Origin: Kibdelosporangium sp. MJ126-NF4
GTDB taxonomy: Bacteria; Actinomycetota; Actinomycetes; Mycobacteriales; Pseudonocardiaceae
DNA length: 64,000 nucleotides
NCBI RefSeq assembly: GCF_000826545.1
Contig: NZ_CDME01000011.1
Coordinates: 1,626,657-1,690,656 of the forward strand
Direction: 5' to 3'
Positions 1 through 7,178 of this stretch are shown in pieces. The position numbers and the translations under genes are program-made. Numbering within the stretch: position 1 is the first letter of the stretch; every line of letters starts with the position of its first letter. The notes beneath the pieces were generated by a model that was given only the letters and a program-made list of their open reading frames with translations, ran no database searches and had not been told where the DNA came from.

Positions 1-228
1 CACCGTGCGGTAGACGAACATCGGCCGGATATTGAAGTGGTCGAGCACCTCGTCGATATCGCTGCCAAGGTCGAGGGTGATCAGGTACTGCCCGGGAATC
101 GCCCTCGGCGTGCCCGGAGAGGCCGTGTGCGGCGCCGGTGTGCTCGCCGCGGCCGTGGTGGCCGTGGTAGCGGCACAGGTGGCCGCGGCGAGCACACCGG
201 CAAGCAACAACCGGATCGGTCGTGACAT
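1..228 (-). CDS. Secreted protein, N-terminal part (probable S8 protease with I9 propeptide); cut by window edge
   Basis: Only the first 76 codons are inside the window. The ATG at 228 opens a signal peptide (Met-Ser-Arg-Pro-Ile-Arg, then a Leu/Ala-rich core to about residue 30). An Ala/Thr/Pro-rich stretch follows, and then a segment around residues 44-76 with 'IPGQYLITLDLGSDIDEV' and 'DHFNI'. That segment has the look of a peptidase inhibitor I9 prodomain (PGxYIVxL, later a helix), the usual chaperone-propeptide of secreted subtilisin-type proteases. The catalytic domain would lie outside the window, so the protease call is inference. The signal peptide is seen directly. A GGGACT-containing stretch lies upstream at about 247-276. 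Confidence 0.55.
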   Translation of the reverse strand, partial: MSRPIRLLLAGVLAAATCAATTATTAAASTPAPHTASPGTPRAIPGQYLITLDLGSDIDEVLDHFNIRPMFVYRTV

Positions 229-355
229 CAGGACCTTCTTCCCGTCGGGACTCTTGTGTCGGGAAAGGACAGTCCTGAGCCTTTCACTGCCGTCTGACCA
301 GCCGCGACCGGACCGAGGAAACCTCACTCTCCAGAGTGGAATCCCAACAGGTGAC

Positions 356-775
356 CTATCCGGCGGACGGGCAGGGAAGTCTCCGGCCGGAGACGATCTC
401 CACAGCTATCCGGATGTACCAGTCCTCCGCGTCACCGGCCCAGGCCTTGAGGCCGAGGTGGCGCGCGACGTCCAGCTCAGCCGGGTCGGTGACCTTCACC
501 GCGTGTCCGATCGCGACGACGCTCCATCCAGTTCGGTCGCGGCTCTCGCTGTACTCGTCCGCCTCGAAGGCGACGACCTTCCCCGTTGCCGCGAGCGCGA
601 GCCTGCTGTGCGCCGACGTCCTGATGATCACTGCTTTTCCGTGCAGGGCGAAGGTCACCGGCAGGACGGCAGGCAGCGCCCGGTCGGTGTACACCACCCT
701 GCCCAAGGGCACTTTCTCCAGCAAACGGAAGCACTCCGGTGCTGAGAGCGGTTCCAGTCCCGCCGAGTCCACCAT
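356..775 (-). CDS. Pyridoxamine 5'-phosphate oxidase-fold flavin-binding protein (PPOX family)
   Basis: A 139-residue product that begins 'MVDSAGLEPLSAPECFRLL' and continues with the motif order of small actinobacterial PPOX-like proteins: 'PLGRVVYTDRALPAVLPVTF', then 'SRLALAATGKVVAFEAD' and 'GWSVVAIGHAVKVTDP'. These form a split beta-barrel that binds FMN, F420 or haem. Substrate is unknown. The ATG at 775 follows a G-rich stretch (GGGGTGGGAC). An ATG at 799 would add eight residues. The gene is divergent from the DevR-like regulator at 978. PPOX proteins are frequent members of DevR/DosR regulons, so redox or hypoxia control is plausible. A half-site resembling a DosR box (TTAGGGACT, complement of 855-863) sits about 80 bp upstream of the start. 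Confidence 0.75.
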   Translation of the reverse strand: MVDSAGLEPLSAPECFRLLEKVPLGRVVYTDRALPAVLPVTFALHGKAVIIRTSAHSRLALAATGKVVAFEADEYSESRDRTGWSVVAIGHAVKVTDPAELDVARHLGLKAWAGDAEDWYIRIAVEIVSGRRLPCPSAG

Positions 776-977
776 GTCCCACCCCCTGTCCCTTTCCATA
801 CCCCCGATCAGGCCTGATCCTGCCTGTTCGCGCTCGTCGGCAACCGAGGCGAAAGTCCCTAATCGGTTAGCGGACATCGCCGTCTGCAACCGAGGTGTCT
901 CGCACTTCGTCAAGGTTCGCCCACTTGTGTGAACTATGTGGTTCCGTCGGCCGCGCCGGGGCTACTACCGTGGGCGG

Positions 978-1619
978 GTGACAATCCAGGTCTTTCTGCT
1001 CGACGACCATGAAGTTGTCCGTAAGGGCGTGGCGGCTCTGCTCGGCACCAACCCGGATATCACGGTGGTCGGTGAGGCGTCCACAGCAGCCGAGGCGTTG
1101 GCCAAGGTGCCCGCGCTGAGACCGGATGTGGCCGTGCTGGACGTGCGACTGCCCGACGGGGACGGCGTCCAGGTCTGCCGTGACCTGCGAGCGGACATGC
1201 CGGAGCTGAAATGCCTGATGCTCACCTCCTACTCCGACGACGAGGCGCTGTTCGAGTCGGTGATGGCCGGTGCCGCGGGCTACGTGCTCAAGGAAGTCCG
1301 CGGCGGCGACCTGGTGCGGGCGATCCGCACAGTGGCGCAGGGCGGCTCGTTGCTCGACGCCACCGCGACCGCCCAGGTGCTGACCCGTCTGCGCAAGGGG
1401 CCGAACGACAAACTCGCCGACCTGACCGAGCAGGAGCGCAAGGTGCTCGAACTGATCGGCGAGGGCCTGACGAACCGGCAGATCGCCGAGCGGCTGTTTC
1501 TCGCGGAGAAGACCGTGAAGAACTACGTGTCGAACCTGCTCGCCAAACTCGGCATGCGCCGCCGTACCCAGGCCGCCGTGCTGGCCACCGAACTGAAGCA
1601 GAACCGCCGCAAGTTCTAG
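978..1619 (+). CDS. devR: DevR/DosR-like NarL-family response regulator
   Basis: A 213-residue response regulator. The receiver domain (about 1-120) has the acidic pair D9-D10, phospho-acceptor D55 in '[11 protein letters not shown]', T83 and K105. A LuxR-type HTH lies at about 145-205 ('[32 protein letters not shown]' region). The stretch '[13 protein letters not shown]' and 'GGSLLD' in the linker are DevR/DosR hallmarks. DevR controls hypoxia, NO and dormancy genes in mycobacteria. GTG 978 is chosen because the receiver starts directly after it; an in-frame ATG at 936 would add 14 unlikely basic residues. The likely partner kinase is at 1868-3028, separated by a small gene on the opposite strand whose stop codon overlaps this one. 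Confidence 0.85.
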   Translation: MTIQVFLLDDHEVVRKGVAALLGTNPDITVVGEASTAAEALAKVPALRPDVAVLDVRLPDGDGVQVCRDLRADMPELKCLMLTSYSDDEALFESVMAGAAGYVLKEVRGGDLVRAIRTVAQGGSLLDATATAQVLTRLRKGPNDKLADLTEQERKVLELIGEGLTNRQIAERLFLAEKTVKNYVSNLLAKLGMRRRTQAAVLATELKQNRRKF

Positions 1620-1768
1620 GCTTTCTCGGTCGGCGCCGGTTGGGCGGGTGGTGGGGTTCTCGTGTCGGTGGATCCGTTGTGGGTCAACGACAGGAAAAGG
1701 ATGATCGACACGACCGCGACCGCCCCCAACAGTCGGACCAGCGTGCCGAACCTGATCGCAATCAGCAT
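1616..1768 (-). CDS. Small single-pass membrane protein (50 aa)
   Basis: This short gene sits on the minus strand between the regulator and kinase genes. The protein has a basic N-terminus, one transmembrane helix (about residues 9-28, Val/Leu/Ile-rich) and a Thr/Pro-rich tail ending APTEKA. The start is supported by a strong ribosome site, GAGGAGG, nine bases before the ATG at 1768. Its TAG overlaps the stop region of devR (convergent). No family is recognised. The context suggests a small membrane partner or sensor accessory of the DevR/DevS system, but that is only inference. Confidence 0.6.
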   Translation of the reverse strand: MLIAIRFGTLVRLLGAVAVVSIILFLSLTHNGSTDTRTPPPAQPAPTEKA

Positions 1769-1867
1769 CTGCTGTCCCTCCTCGTATACCAAACAGCACA
1801 TCGCTGTAGGGGGACACTCTCGTCCGTTCGGGGTGCGTGCGACCAGAGTCCAATTACTCTGTGTGGT

Positions 1868-3028
1868 GTGGGTCAGAAGACACCGAGTGAGTACGCCCGG
1901 CTGCTGGAGGAATCCCGGCGCCGGGAGTCGTGGCTGCGTGCGTCCAATGAGATCACTGCGGCCTTGTTGGCAGGCAACGGATCCGGCCTGCAGTTGGTCA
2001 CCTCGCACGCCCGTGACGTGGCGGGTGCGCCGATGGCCGCGATCGCGTTGCCGGACGACGAACGGCCGGGAACGCTGGTCTTCCACGTCGTCGAGGGCGC
2101 CGAGCACCTGACCGGCGCGTCCATCACCACGGAGGGCACCGCGTCCGGCCGGGTCTTCAGCTCGGGCAAGCCACTGCTGATCGACAACTACGGTGCCGCC
2201 GCCGCGAGCTGGCAGGGCGACAGCGGCTCGGTGGCACCGACGGACCTCAAGCCGCTTGGCTCCGCCGCGATCGTCCCGTTGACCGCGGGCGACGCGATCC
2301 TCGGTGTGTTGTTGCTGTGCCGGATGCGGGACGAGCCACTGTTCGAACAGTCCGACCTGGACCTGTTACGCAACTTCGCCGCACACGCCGCGCTGGCGTT
2401 GCGGTACGCCGCCGCACGCGCCGACCAGCAGCGGCTCGTGGTGTTCGAGGACCGCGACCGGATCGCCAGGGACCTGCACGACCTGGTCATCCAGCGGATC
2501 TTCGCGACCGGGATGGCACTGGAGGCGGCCGCGGCGCTGGTCGCGGCGGATCCCTGCGACGCCGGTGCCCGCATCCGGCTGGCCGTCGACGACCTCGACA
2601 CGACCATCCAGGAGATCAGGACAACGGTCTTCGCGTTGCGGCACCCGCCTGCCGAGAACATCCGGTCGCTGGTCCTCGACGAGGTCAAGGCGGCCGAGCC
2701 GACACTGGGTTTCCCGCCGTCGGTCCGTTTCCTCGGCGCCGTCGACACGTCGGCGCACGCCGAAGCAGGCAAGCAACTGCTGTCAGTTCTGCGCGAAGCA
2801 CTGTCCAATGTGGCCAGACACGCCCACGCGACGACAACGTCCATCGAGGTCACGGCCGACGAGGAGCTGACTCTGCGCGTGACCGACGACGGTGTCGGAA
2901 TCCCCGAGGGCGGTCGGCGCAGCGGCCTGAACAACATGTCCGTCCGCGCCACGCGCCTCGGCGGCTCGTTCCGAGTCTCCCTGGCCGACCCGGGCACGGA
3001 GCTGTACTGGTCGGTACCTTTGCGTTGA
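1868..3028 (+). CDS. devS: DevS/DosS-like GAF-domain sensor histidine kinase
   Basis: A 386-residue soluble kinase. One GAF domain spans roughly residues 20-185; mycobacterial DevS has two. A HisKA_3 dimerisation helix carries the phospho-histidine at about H204 in 'RDLHDLVIQRIFATGM', a signature shared with mycobacterial DevS/DosT. The HATPase_c domain has 'REALSNVARHAHA' (N box) and 'VTDDGVGIPEGG' (G1 box). Haem or redox ligand binding by the GAF domain cannot be judged from sequence alone. GTG 1868 starts the conserved reading ('GQKTPSEYARLLEESRRRES', coiled coil). No ribosome site precedes it, so the mRNA may be leaderless. The cognate regulator is most likely the DevR-like protein at 978-1619. 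Confidence 0.82.
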   Translation: MGQKTPSEYARLLEESRRRESWLRASNEITAALLAGNGSGLQLVTSHARDVAGAPMAAIALPDDERPGTLVFHVVEGAEHLTGASITTEGTASGRVFSSGKPLLIDNYGAAAASWQGDSGSVAPTDLKPLGSAAIVPLTAGDAILGVLLLCRMRDEPLFEQSDLDLLRNFAAHAALALRYAAARADQQRLVVFEDRDRIARDLHDLVIQRIFATGMALEAAAALVAADPCDAGARIRLAVDDLDTTIQEIRTTVFALRHPPAENIRSLVLDEVKAAEPTLGFPPSVRFLGAVDTSAHAEAGKQLLSVLREALSNVARHAHATTTSIEVTADEELTLRVTDDGVGIPEGGRRSGLNNMSVRATRLGGSFRVSLADPGTELYWSVPLR

Positions 3029-3140
3029 GGCCCGAGGAGTTCGAATGGATCAATATCTCCCCACCGGGTGACCTGTCGTGCGCCGGTCTCGGCCCGCTCG
3101 GGCGGTACTGGCTATCCTGCAGGGGCAAGGGGACGGGGGG

Positions 3141-5894
3141 ATGGTGACGCGGTCGGGAATCGACATCCACGTGCTCGGCCCGTGGGAGATTCATGCCGAT
3201 GGCGAGATCGTGCCGGTCCCGCCCGGACAGCTGCGTGTCCTGCTGGCGGCGTTGCTGATCTCGGTCAACCAGCCGGTCACCACCGACACGCTCACCGAGC
3301 GGCTCTGGCCGGACGAGCAGCCCGGCAACGCGCGCGGCTCGCTGCACACCTACGTCGGCCGCCTGCGCCAACTGCTCGGCAAGGACGTCATCCAGCGCGT
3401 CTCGGCGGGCCGCTACCAGCTCAGCGTCGAGCCCGACCACGTCGACCTGTACCGGTTCCGTGAGCTGCTGCGGCTGGCCCGTGCCGGTGAGGGCACGCCG
3501 GACGAGCTGACGCTGCTGCGCGAGGCGCTGCGGCTGTGGCGCGGCAGACCGTTCGCGGACGTGGCGTCCGACTGGCTCGAACGGGACGTGGTGCCGAGGC
3601 TGACCGAGGAGTGGTTCGCCGCCACCGAACGCCGGATCGACATCGAACTCGCCACGCGCCCGCCCGAGTCACTGCTGGCCGAGCTGCACGAGCTGACCGG
3701 CATGTACCCGACACGGGAGTCGCTCTGGGTCCGGTTGATCACCGCGCTGCACAAGGCGGGCCGACGCGCCGACGCGCTGGAGGCGTACGCGCGGGTCTTC
3801 CGGGTGCTCGGCGACGAGTTCGGCATCGACCCCGGCGCGGAACTGCAGCGGCTGCGCCAGGAGGTGCAGCGGGGACAAGGCACGGGCGGCCGCGCGCCGA
3901 CACCGCGTCAGCTGCCGCACGACATCGCCAAGTTCACCGGCAGGCGGGACGAGCTCACCAGGCTGGACTCGTTGCTGGTCGGCACGGGGACCGCGCCGGT
4001 GATCGTGTCGATCGACGGCGCGCCGGGCATCGGCAAGACCGTCCTGGCGTTGCACTGGGCGCACCGGGTCGCCGCGCACTGCTCGGACGTCCAGCTGTAC
4101 ATGAACCTGCGCGGCTACGGTCCCGGCGAGCCCGTGACGCCGGACGCGGCGGCCGAGGCGTTGCTGCGTGAGCTCGGCGTCGCCGGTGACGCCATCCCCT
4201 CCGACGTGGACGCGCGGTCGGCGTTGCTGCGCAGCAAACTGGCCGACCGGCGCCCACTGCTCCTGCTGGACAACGCCAGGGACGCGGGCCAGGTGCGTCC
4301 GCTGCTGCCGGGCACGTCCGCGCTGGTGATCGTGACGAGCCGCAACCAGCTGCGCGGGCTGTCCGTGCGTGACGGTGCCCACCGCGTGACGCTCAACCCG
4401 ATGACGCACACCCAGGCGGTCGCCCTGCTGGCGGCGGCGATCGGCCCGCACCGGGTGGCGGAGGAACCGGAGGCCGCGGCGAGACTGGTCAGGTTGTGCG
4501 ACTACCTGCCGCTGGCACTGGCGATCGTGGCCGAACGCGCGCACCGCAGCGACTCGCTGGCCGACGTCGTCCTCGCGTTGGAGGACGAGAAGGCCCGGCT
4601 GGACAACCTCGGCAGTGGCGACGACGACCCGCACACGGATCTGAGGGCGGCGCTGTCCTGGTCCTACCGCGCGCTGCGCAAGTCGGCCGCGATGATGTTC
4701 CGCAAACTCGGGCTGGTGCCCAGCAACGACATCGGCCTCGACGCCGCGGCGGCGCTGAGTGGGCTGCCCCGCGGCCGCGCGAAGGACGCGCTCGACCAGT
4801 TGATCGCGACGAACCTGCTCGAACAACCACGGCCAGGCCGCTACCAGCTGCACGACCTGATCCGGCTGTACGCCACCAACATGGCGGTGGCGTACGAGCC
4901 GCTGGTCGAGCGGGACGAGGCGGTCGAGCGCGTACTCGACTGGTACCTGCACGCCGCCGTCGCGGCGGACAGGCAGCTGACCCCGCACCGCAACCGTGAC
5001 TTCCTGCTGCCGCACAAGGCCCGCGTCCCGCCACCGGTCTTCGCCGACCCGCAGGAGGCCACGGCGTGGATCGACGAGGAGTACGACTCGCTGCGGTCCA
5101 TCACGGCATGGGCGGCGGCCAACGGCTGGGGCGGGCACGCGTGGCGTACCGCGATGGCGCTGACGACGTTCTTCGACAGCGCGATCCCGTGGCGTGAAGG
5201 CCTCAACTTCTACGCCACCGCGCTCGCCGACGCCAAGGCGGCGGGGCACCATGCGGGCGAGGCGTACCTGCTGAACTCGGTCGGGTGCATCCACCTGGAC
5301 AAGGACGACTACGCCGAGGCGAGGTCGTACTTCGAGCAGGCACTGGCCTGCTTCCGCGGCCTCGGGATCGTCCGGGGGCAAGGCATGACGTTGGGCAACC
5401 TGTCGATGACGAACGCGAAACTCGGCGACGGTGAGACGGCCCGTGACTACGCCGTGCACGCGCTGGAACTCTACAAACAGTTGGACTACCCGCGCGGTAT
5501 CACGCAGAACCTCGACAACCTCGGCATGGCGTTGACCGTCTCCGGCGACTACACGCAGGCAGTGGAGATGCACCTGCGTGCACACCAGCGGTTCCTGCAG
5601 ACGGGGGACGTCATCACCGAGGCCTTCAACCAGCACAACCTCGGTCTGGCGTACGCGGGCCTCAGTGACACGCCACGAGCCGTGCGCGCGCTGCGGACGT
5701 CGATCTCGTTTCACCGGACCACGGCCAACCGCCGCTGGGAGGCGATGGTGCTGACTGATCTCAGCAAGGTCCTCAGCGCCGCGGGCCACCCCCGGATCGC
5801 CCGCGATGTGCTGGCCGCCGCGCTGACGACGATGCTCGAACTGGCCGACCCGCGAGCAGGGGCCATCCAGGCCACACTCGCCGAGATGAGATAG
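3141..5894 (+). CDS. AfsR-like SARP transcriptional regulator (wHTH-BTAD-NB-ARC-TPR)
   Basis: A 917-residue regulator. Residues 1-95 form an OmpR-type winged helix ('GRLRQLLGKDVIQRV'), and 100-245 the bacterial transcriptional activator domain. An NB-ARC ATPase follows with Walker A at about 292 ('GAPGIGKT') and Walker B at about 371 ('LLLLDNA'). The last 230 residues are tetratricopeptide repeats. Large SARPs of this type activate secondary metabolism or stress genes after ATP-driven oligomerisation. The ATG at 3141 follows AAGGGGA six bases upstream. It stands alone on the plus strand, downstream of devS. No biosynthetic cluster lies directly beside it, so its targets are unknown. Confidence 0.88.
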   Translation: MVTRSGIDIHVLGPWEIHADGEIVPVPPGQLRVLLAALLISVNQPVTTDTLTERLWPDEQPGNARGSLHTYVGRLRQLLGKDVIQRVSAGRYQLSVEPDHVDLYRFRELLRLARAGEGTPDELTLLREALRLWRGRPFADVASDWLERDVVPRLTEEWFAATERRIDIELATRPPESLLAELHELTGMYPTRESLWVRLITALHKAGRRADALEAYARVFRVLGDEFGIDPGAELQRLRQEVQRGQGTGGRAPTPRQLPHDIAKFTGRRDELTRLDSLLVGTGTAPVIVSIDGAPGIGKTVLALHWAHRVAAHCSDVQLYMNLRGYGPGEPVTPDAAAEALLRELGVAGDAIPSDVDARSALLRSKLADRRPLLLLDNARDAGQVRPLLPGTSALVIVTSRNQLRGLSVRDGAHRVTLNPMTHTQAVALLAAAIGPHRVAEEPEAAARLVRLCDYLPLALAIVAERAHRSDSLADVVLALEDEKARLDNLGSGDDDPHTDLRAALSWSYRALRKSAAMMFRKLGLVPSNDIGLDAAAALSGLPRGRAKDALDQLIATNLLEQPRPGRYQLHDLIRLYATNMAVAYEPLVERDEAVERVLDWYLHAAVAADRQLTPHRNRDFLLPHKARVPPPVFADPQEATAWIDEEYDSLRSITAWAAANGWGGHAWRTAMALTTFFDSAIPWREGLNFYATALADAKAAGHHAGEAYLLNSVGCIHLDKDDYAEARSYFEQALACFRGLGIVRGQGMTLGNLSMTNAKLGDGETARDYAVHALELYKQLDYPRGITQNLDNLGMALTVSGDYTQAVEMHLRAHQRFLQTGDVITEAFNQHNLGLAYAGLSDTPRAVRALRTSISFHRTTANRRWEAMVLTDLSKVLSAAGHPRIARDVLAAALTTMLELADPRAGAIQATLAEMR

Positions 5895-5897
5895 CGG

Positions 5898-6290
5898 CTA
5901 GACCACCGCGATCGCGTCCACCTCGATCAGGTAGCCGGGCGCGGCGAGAGTCTGCACCCCGAGCAGGACGTCAGTGGGTTTGTGGGCACCGAACAGCGTG
6001 ACCCTGGCCTGCTCGATGACGGGCAGGAACTCCCTGCGGTGGCCGACCACGTAGATCGTGATCTTGGTGACCTGGTCCGGTCGCGCACCCGCCGCGCGCA
6101 GCGCGCGGCCCATGTTGGCGAAGACCTGCTGTGCCTGCCCGGCCAGGGCGTCCGGGTGGACGAGGTTGCCGTCGGCGTCGTCGGACATCTGGCCCGCGAT
6201 GAACACCATGCGGCTGCCGGTCGCGACGATGACGTGGCTGTAGGTCTCCGGGTTGTCCAGGCCGTCCGGCTGGACGATCTCGATGGTCAT
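5898..6290 (-). CDS. RidA family protein (reactive enamine/imine deaminase fold)
   Basis: A 130-residue chorismate-mutase-like barrel protein with 'VFIAGQMSDDADGNLV', 'QAQQVFANMGRALRAAGA', 'VTKITIYVV' and 'TDVLLGVQTLAAPGYLIEVDAIAV', the YjgF/YER057c/UK114 pattern. RidA proteins hydrolyse reactive enamines released by PLP enzymes. The typical arginine of true RidA ('RSG/PYLIEV') appears replaced by 'APGYLIEV', so it may be one of the Rid subfamilies without classical imine deaminase activity. It lies 16 bp downstream of the ABM gene at 6307 on the same strand, suggesting co-transcription. Confidence 0.85.
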   Translation of the reverse strand: MTIEIVQPDGLDNPETYSHVIVATGSRMVFIAGQMSDDADGNLVHPDALAGQAQQVFANMGRALRAAGARPDQVTKITIYVVGHRREFLPVIEQARVTLFGAHKPTDVLLGVQTLAAPGYLIEVDAIAVV

Positions 6291-6306
6291 CGACGTGGTC
6301 CCGCCC

Positions 6307-6642
6307 TCAGCTCGAGAAGGTCTGTTCGATGAGCCGGTACGCCAGCTCGTAGTGGGTGACGTGCGGGTCAGGCACCAGCCCGAAACGGTCGTCGCCGGGG
6401 TAGTCACGGGCCGCGTCGGCGTCGTCACCCGCGTACCGCTGGACAGCATCGCTGTCGGCCCACGTGGTCAGCAACGTGATCCGGACGCGGTCGCCGTCGG
6501 CCTGGTGCAGCACTGTCGCGTCGAGAAAGCCGTCGATACCGCGCATCTCGGCGATCGCATTGGCCAGCAGGTGCTGGTGGAACGGTTCCGCCTGGTCGAC
6601 CGGCACGAAACCGTGCCAGATCCGGACGACGGGTCGTGACAT
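6307..6642 (-). CDS. Antibiotic biosynthesis monooxygenase (ABM)-fold protein
   Basis: A 111-residue dimeric alpha/beta-barrel type protein beginning 'MSRPVVRIWHGFVPVDQAEPF' with 'MRGIDGFLDATVLHQ' and 'VRITLLTTWADSDAVQRYAGDD', which matches the ABM/NIPSNAP-like pattern (conserved Trp in the last strand). Such proteins oxidise quinol or haem-like substrates or merely bind them. The exact substrate cannot be inferred. The ATG at 6642 is preceded by GGGGAGGAAA. It forms a two-gene unit with the RidA gene. Confidence 0.75.
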   Translation of the reverse strand: MSRPVVRIWHGFVPVDQAEPFHQHLLANAIAEMRGIDGFLDATVLHQADGDRVRITLLTTWADSDAVQRYAGDDADAARDYPGDDRFGLVPDPHVTHYELAYRLIEQTFSS

Positions 6643-6706
6643 GCGGTTTCCTCCCCAGTGGCGGATCTGGCGATGATCAACCTACGGCATTCCGACCGGC
6701 AGGGGA

Positions 6707-7162
6707 TCAGGTTCCGAGATCTTTGCGCATGTGCACCACATGGCGGCCGTTGATCACTTCGCGTCCGGTCTCCCGATAGCCGAACGCGAGGTACAGCGCG
6801 ATGTTGCTGGTCATCTTCTCGTTGGTGTACAGGCGTAGCGCGGTCAGGCCGCGGGTGCGTGCCTGTTCCTCGGCGAACGTCAGCAGTTGCCGACCGAGCC
6901 CCTTGCCCTGCGCGGACGGGCGGACGGCGACGTTCTCGATCAGCAGAACGCCGCCGCCCGTGTCCCCGTCCGCCTCGTCGACCAGGACGATGAGGCCGTC
7001 CATCGAGTCGAGCAGCCAGACCGTGCCCGCGTCGATCAGCGCCGCGTAGTCCGCCTGCATCGGTATCGGCTTGCCGCCGATCACCGCGACCCACTTGGTG
7101 TAGGCCTCCCGCACGATCTCCTCGACTGTGCCGAGGTAGTCGCTGGTCGCTTGGCTGATCAT
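6707..7162 (-). CDS. GNAT family N-acetyltransferase
   Basis: A 151-residue GNAT. The acetyl-CoA site is visible as 'LLIENVAVRPSAQGKGLGRQLLTFAEEQA' (motif A, Q/R-x-x-G-x-G/A) followed by 'LRLYTNEKMTSNIALYLAFGYRE' (motif B). The substrate is unknown. The start at 7162 ('MISQATSDYLGTVEEIV') is chosen because upstream in-frame sequence is the complement of the GH3 gene end. It stands on its own, 17 bp from the GH3 stop codon on the same strand. Confidence 0.82.
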   Translation of the reverse strand: MISQATSDYLGTVEEIVREAYTKWVAVIGGKPIPMQADYAALIDAGTVWLLDSMDGLIVLVDEADGDTGGGVLLIENVAVRPSAQGKGLGRQLLTFAEEQARTRGLTALRLYTNEKMTSNIALYLAFGYRETGREVINGRHVVHMRKDLGT

Positions 7163-7178
7163 GGTCGGACTGTAGCTG

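Noticed and set aside
867..1853. Minus-strand open frame opposite devR
   Set aside because: Composition of an antisense shadow and no ribosome site. The only real minus-strand gene here is the 50-codon membrane protein at 1616-1768.
1800..1868. Full DosR box before devS
   Set aside because: GGGGGAC and CGTCC occur near 1808-1824, but the half-site spacing does not fit the 20-bp DosR palindrome.
3669..5789. Long minus-strand open frame (706 codons) opposite the SARP gene
   Set aside because: High-GC shadow: Arg/Val/Gln-rich with no family motif, while the plus strand encodes a complete SARP/NB-ARC/TPR protein.
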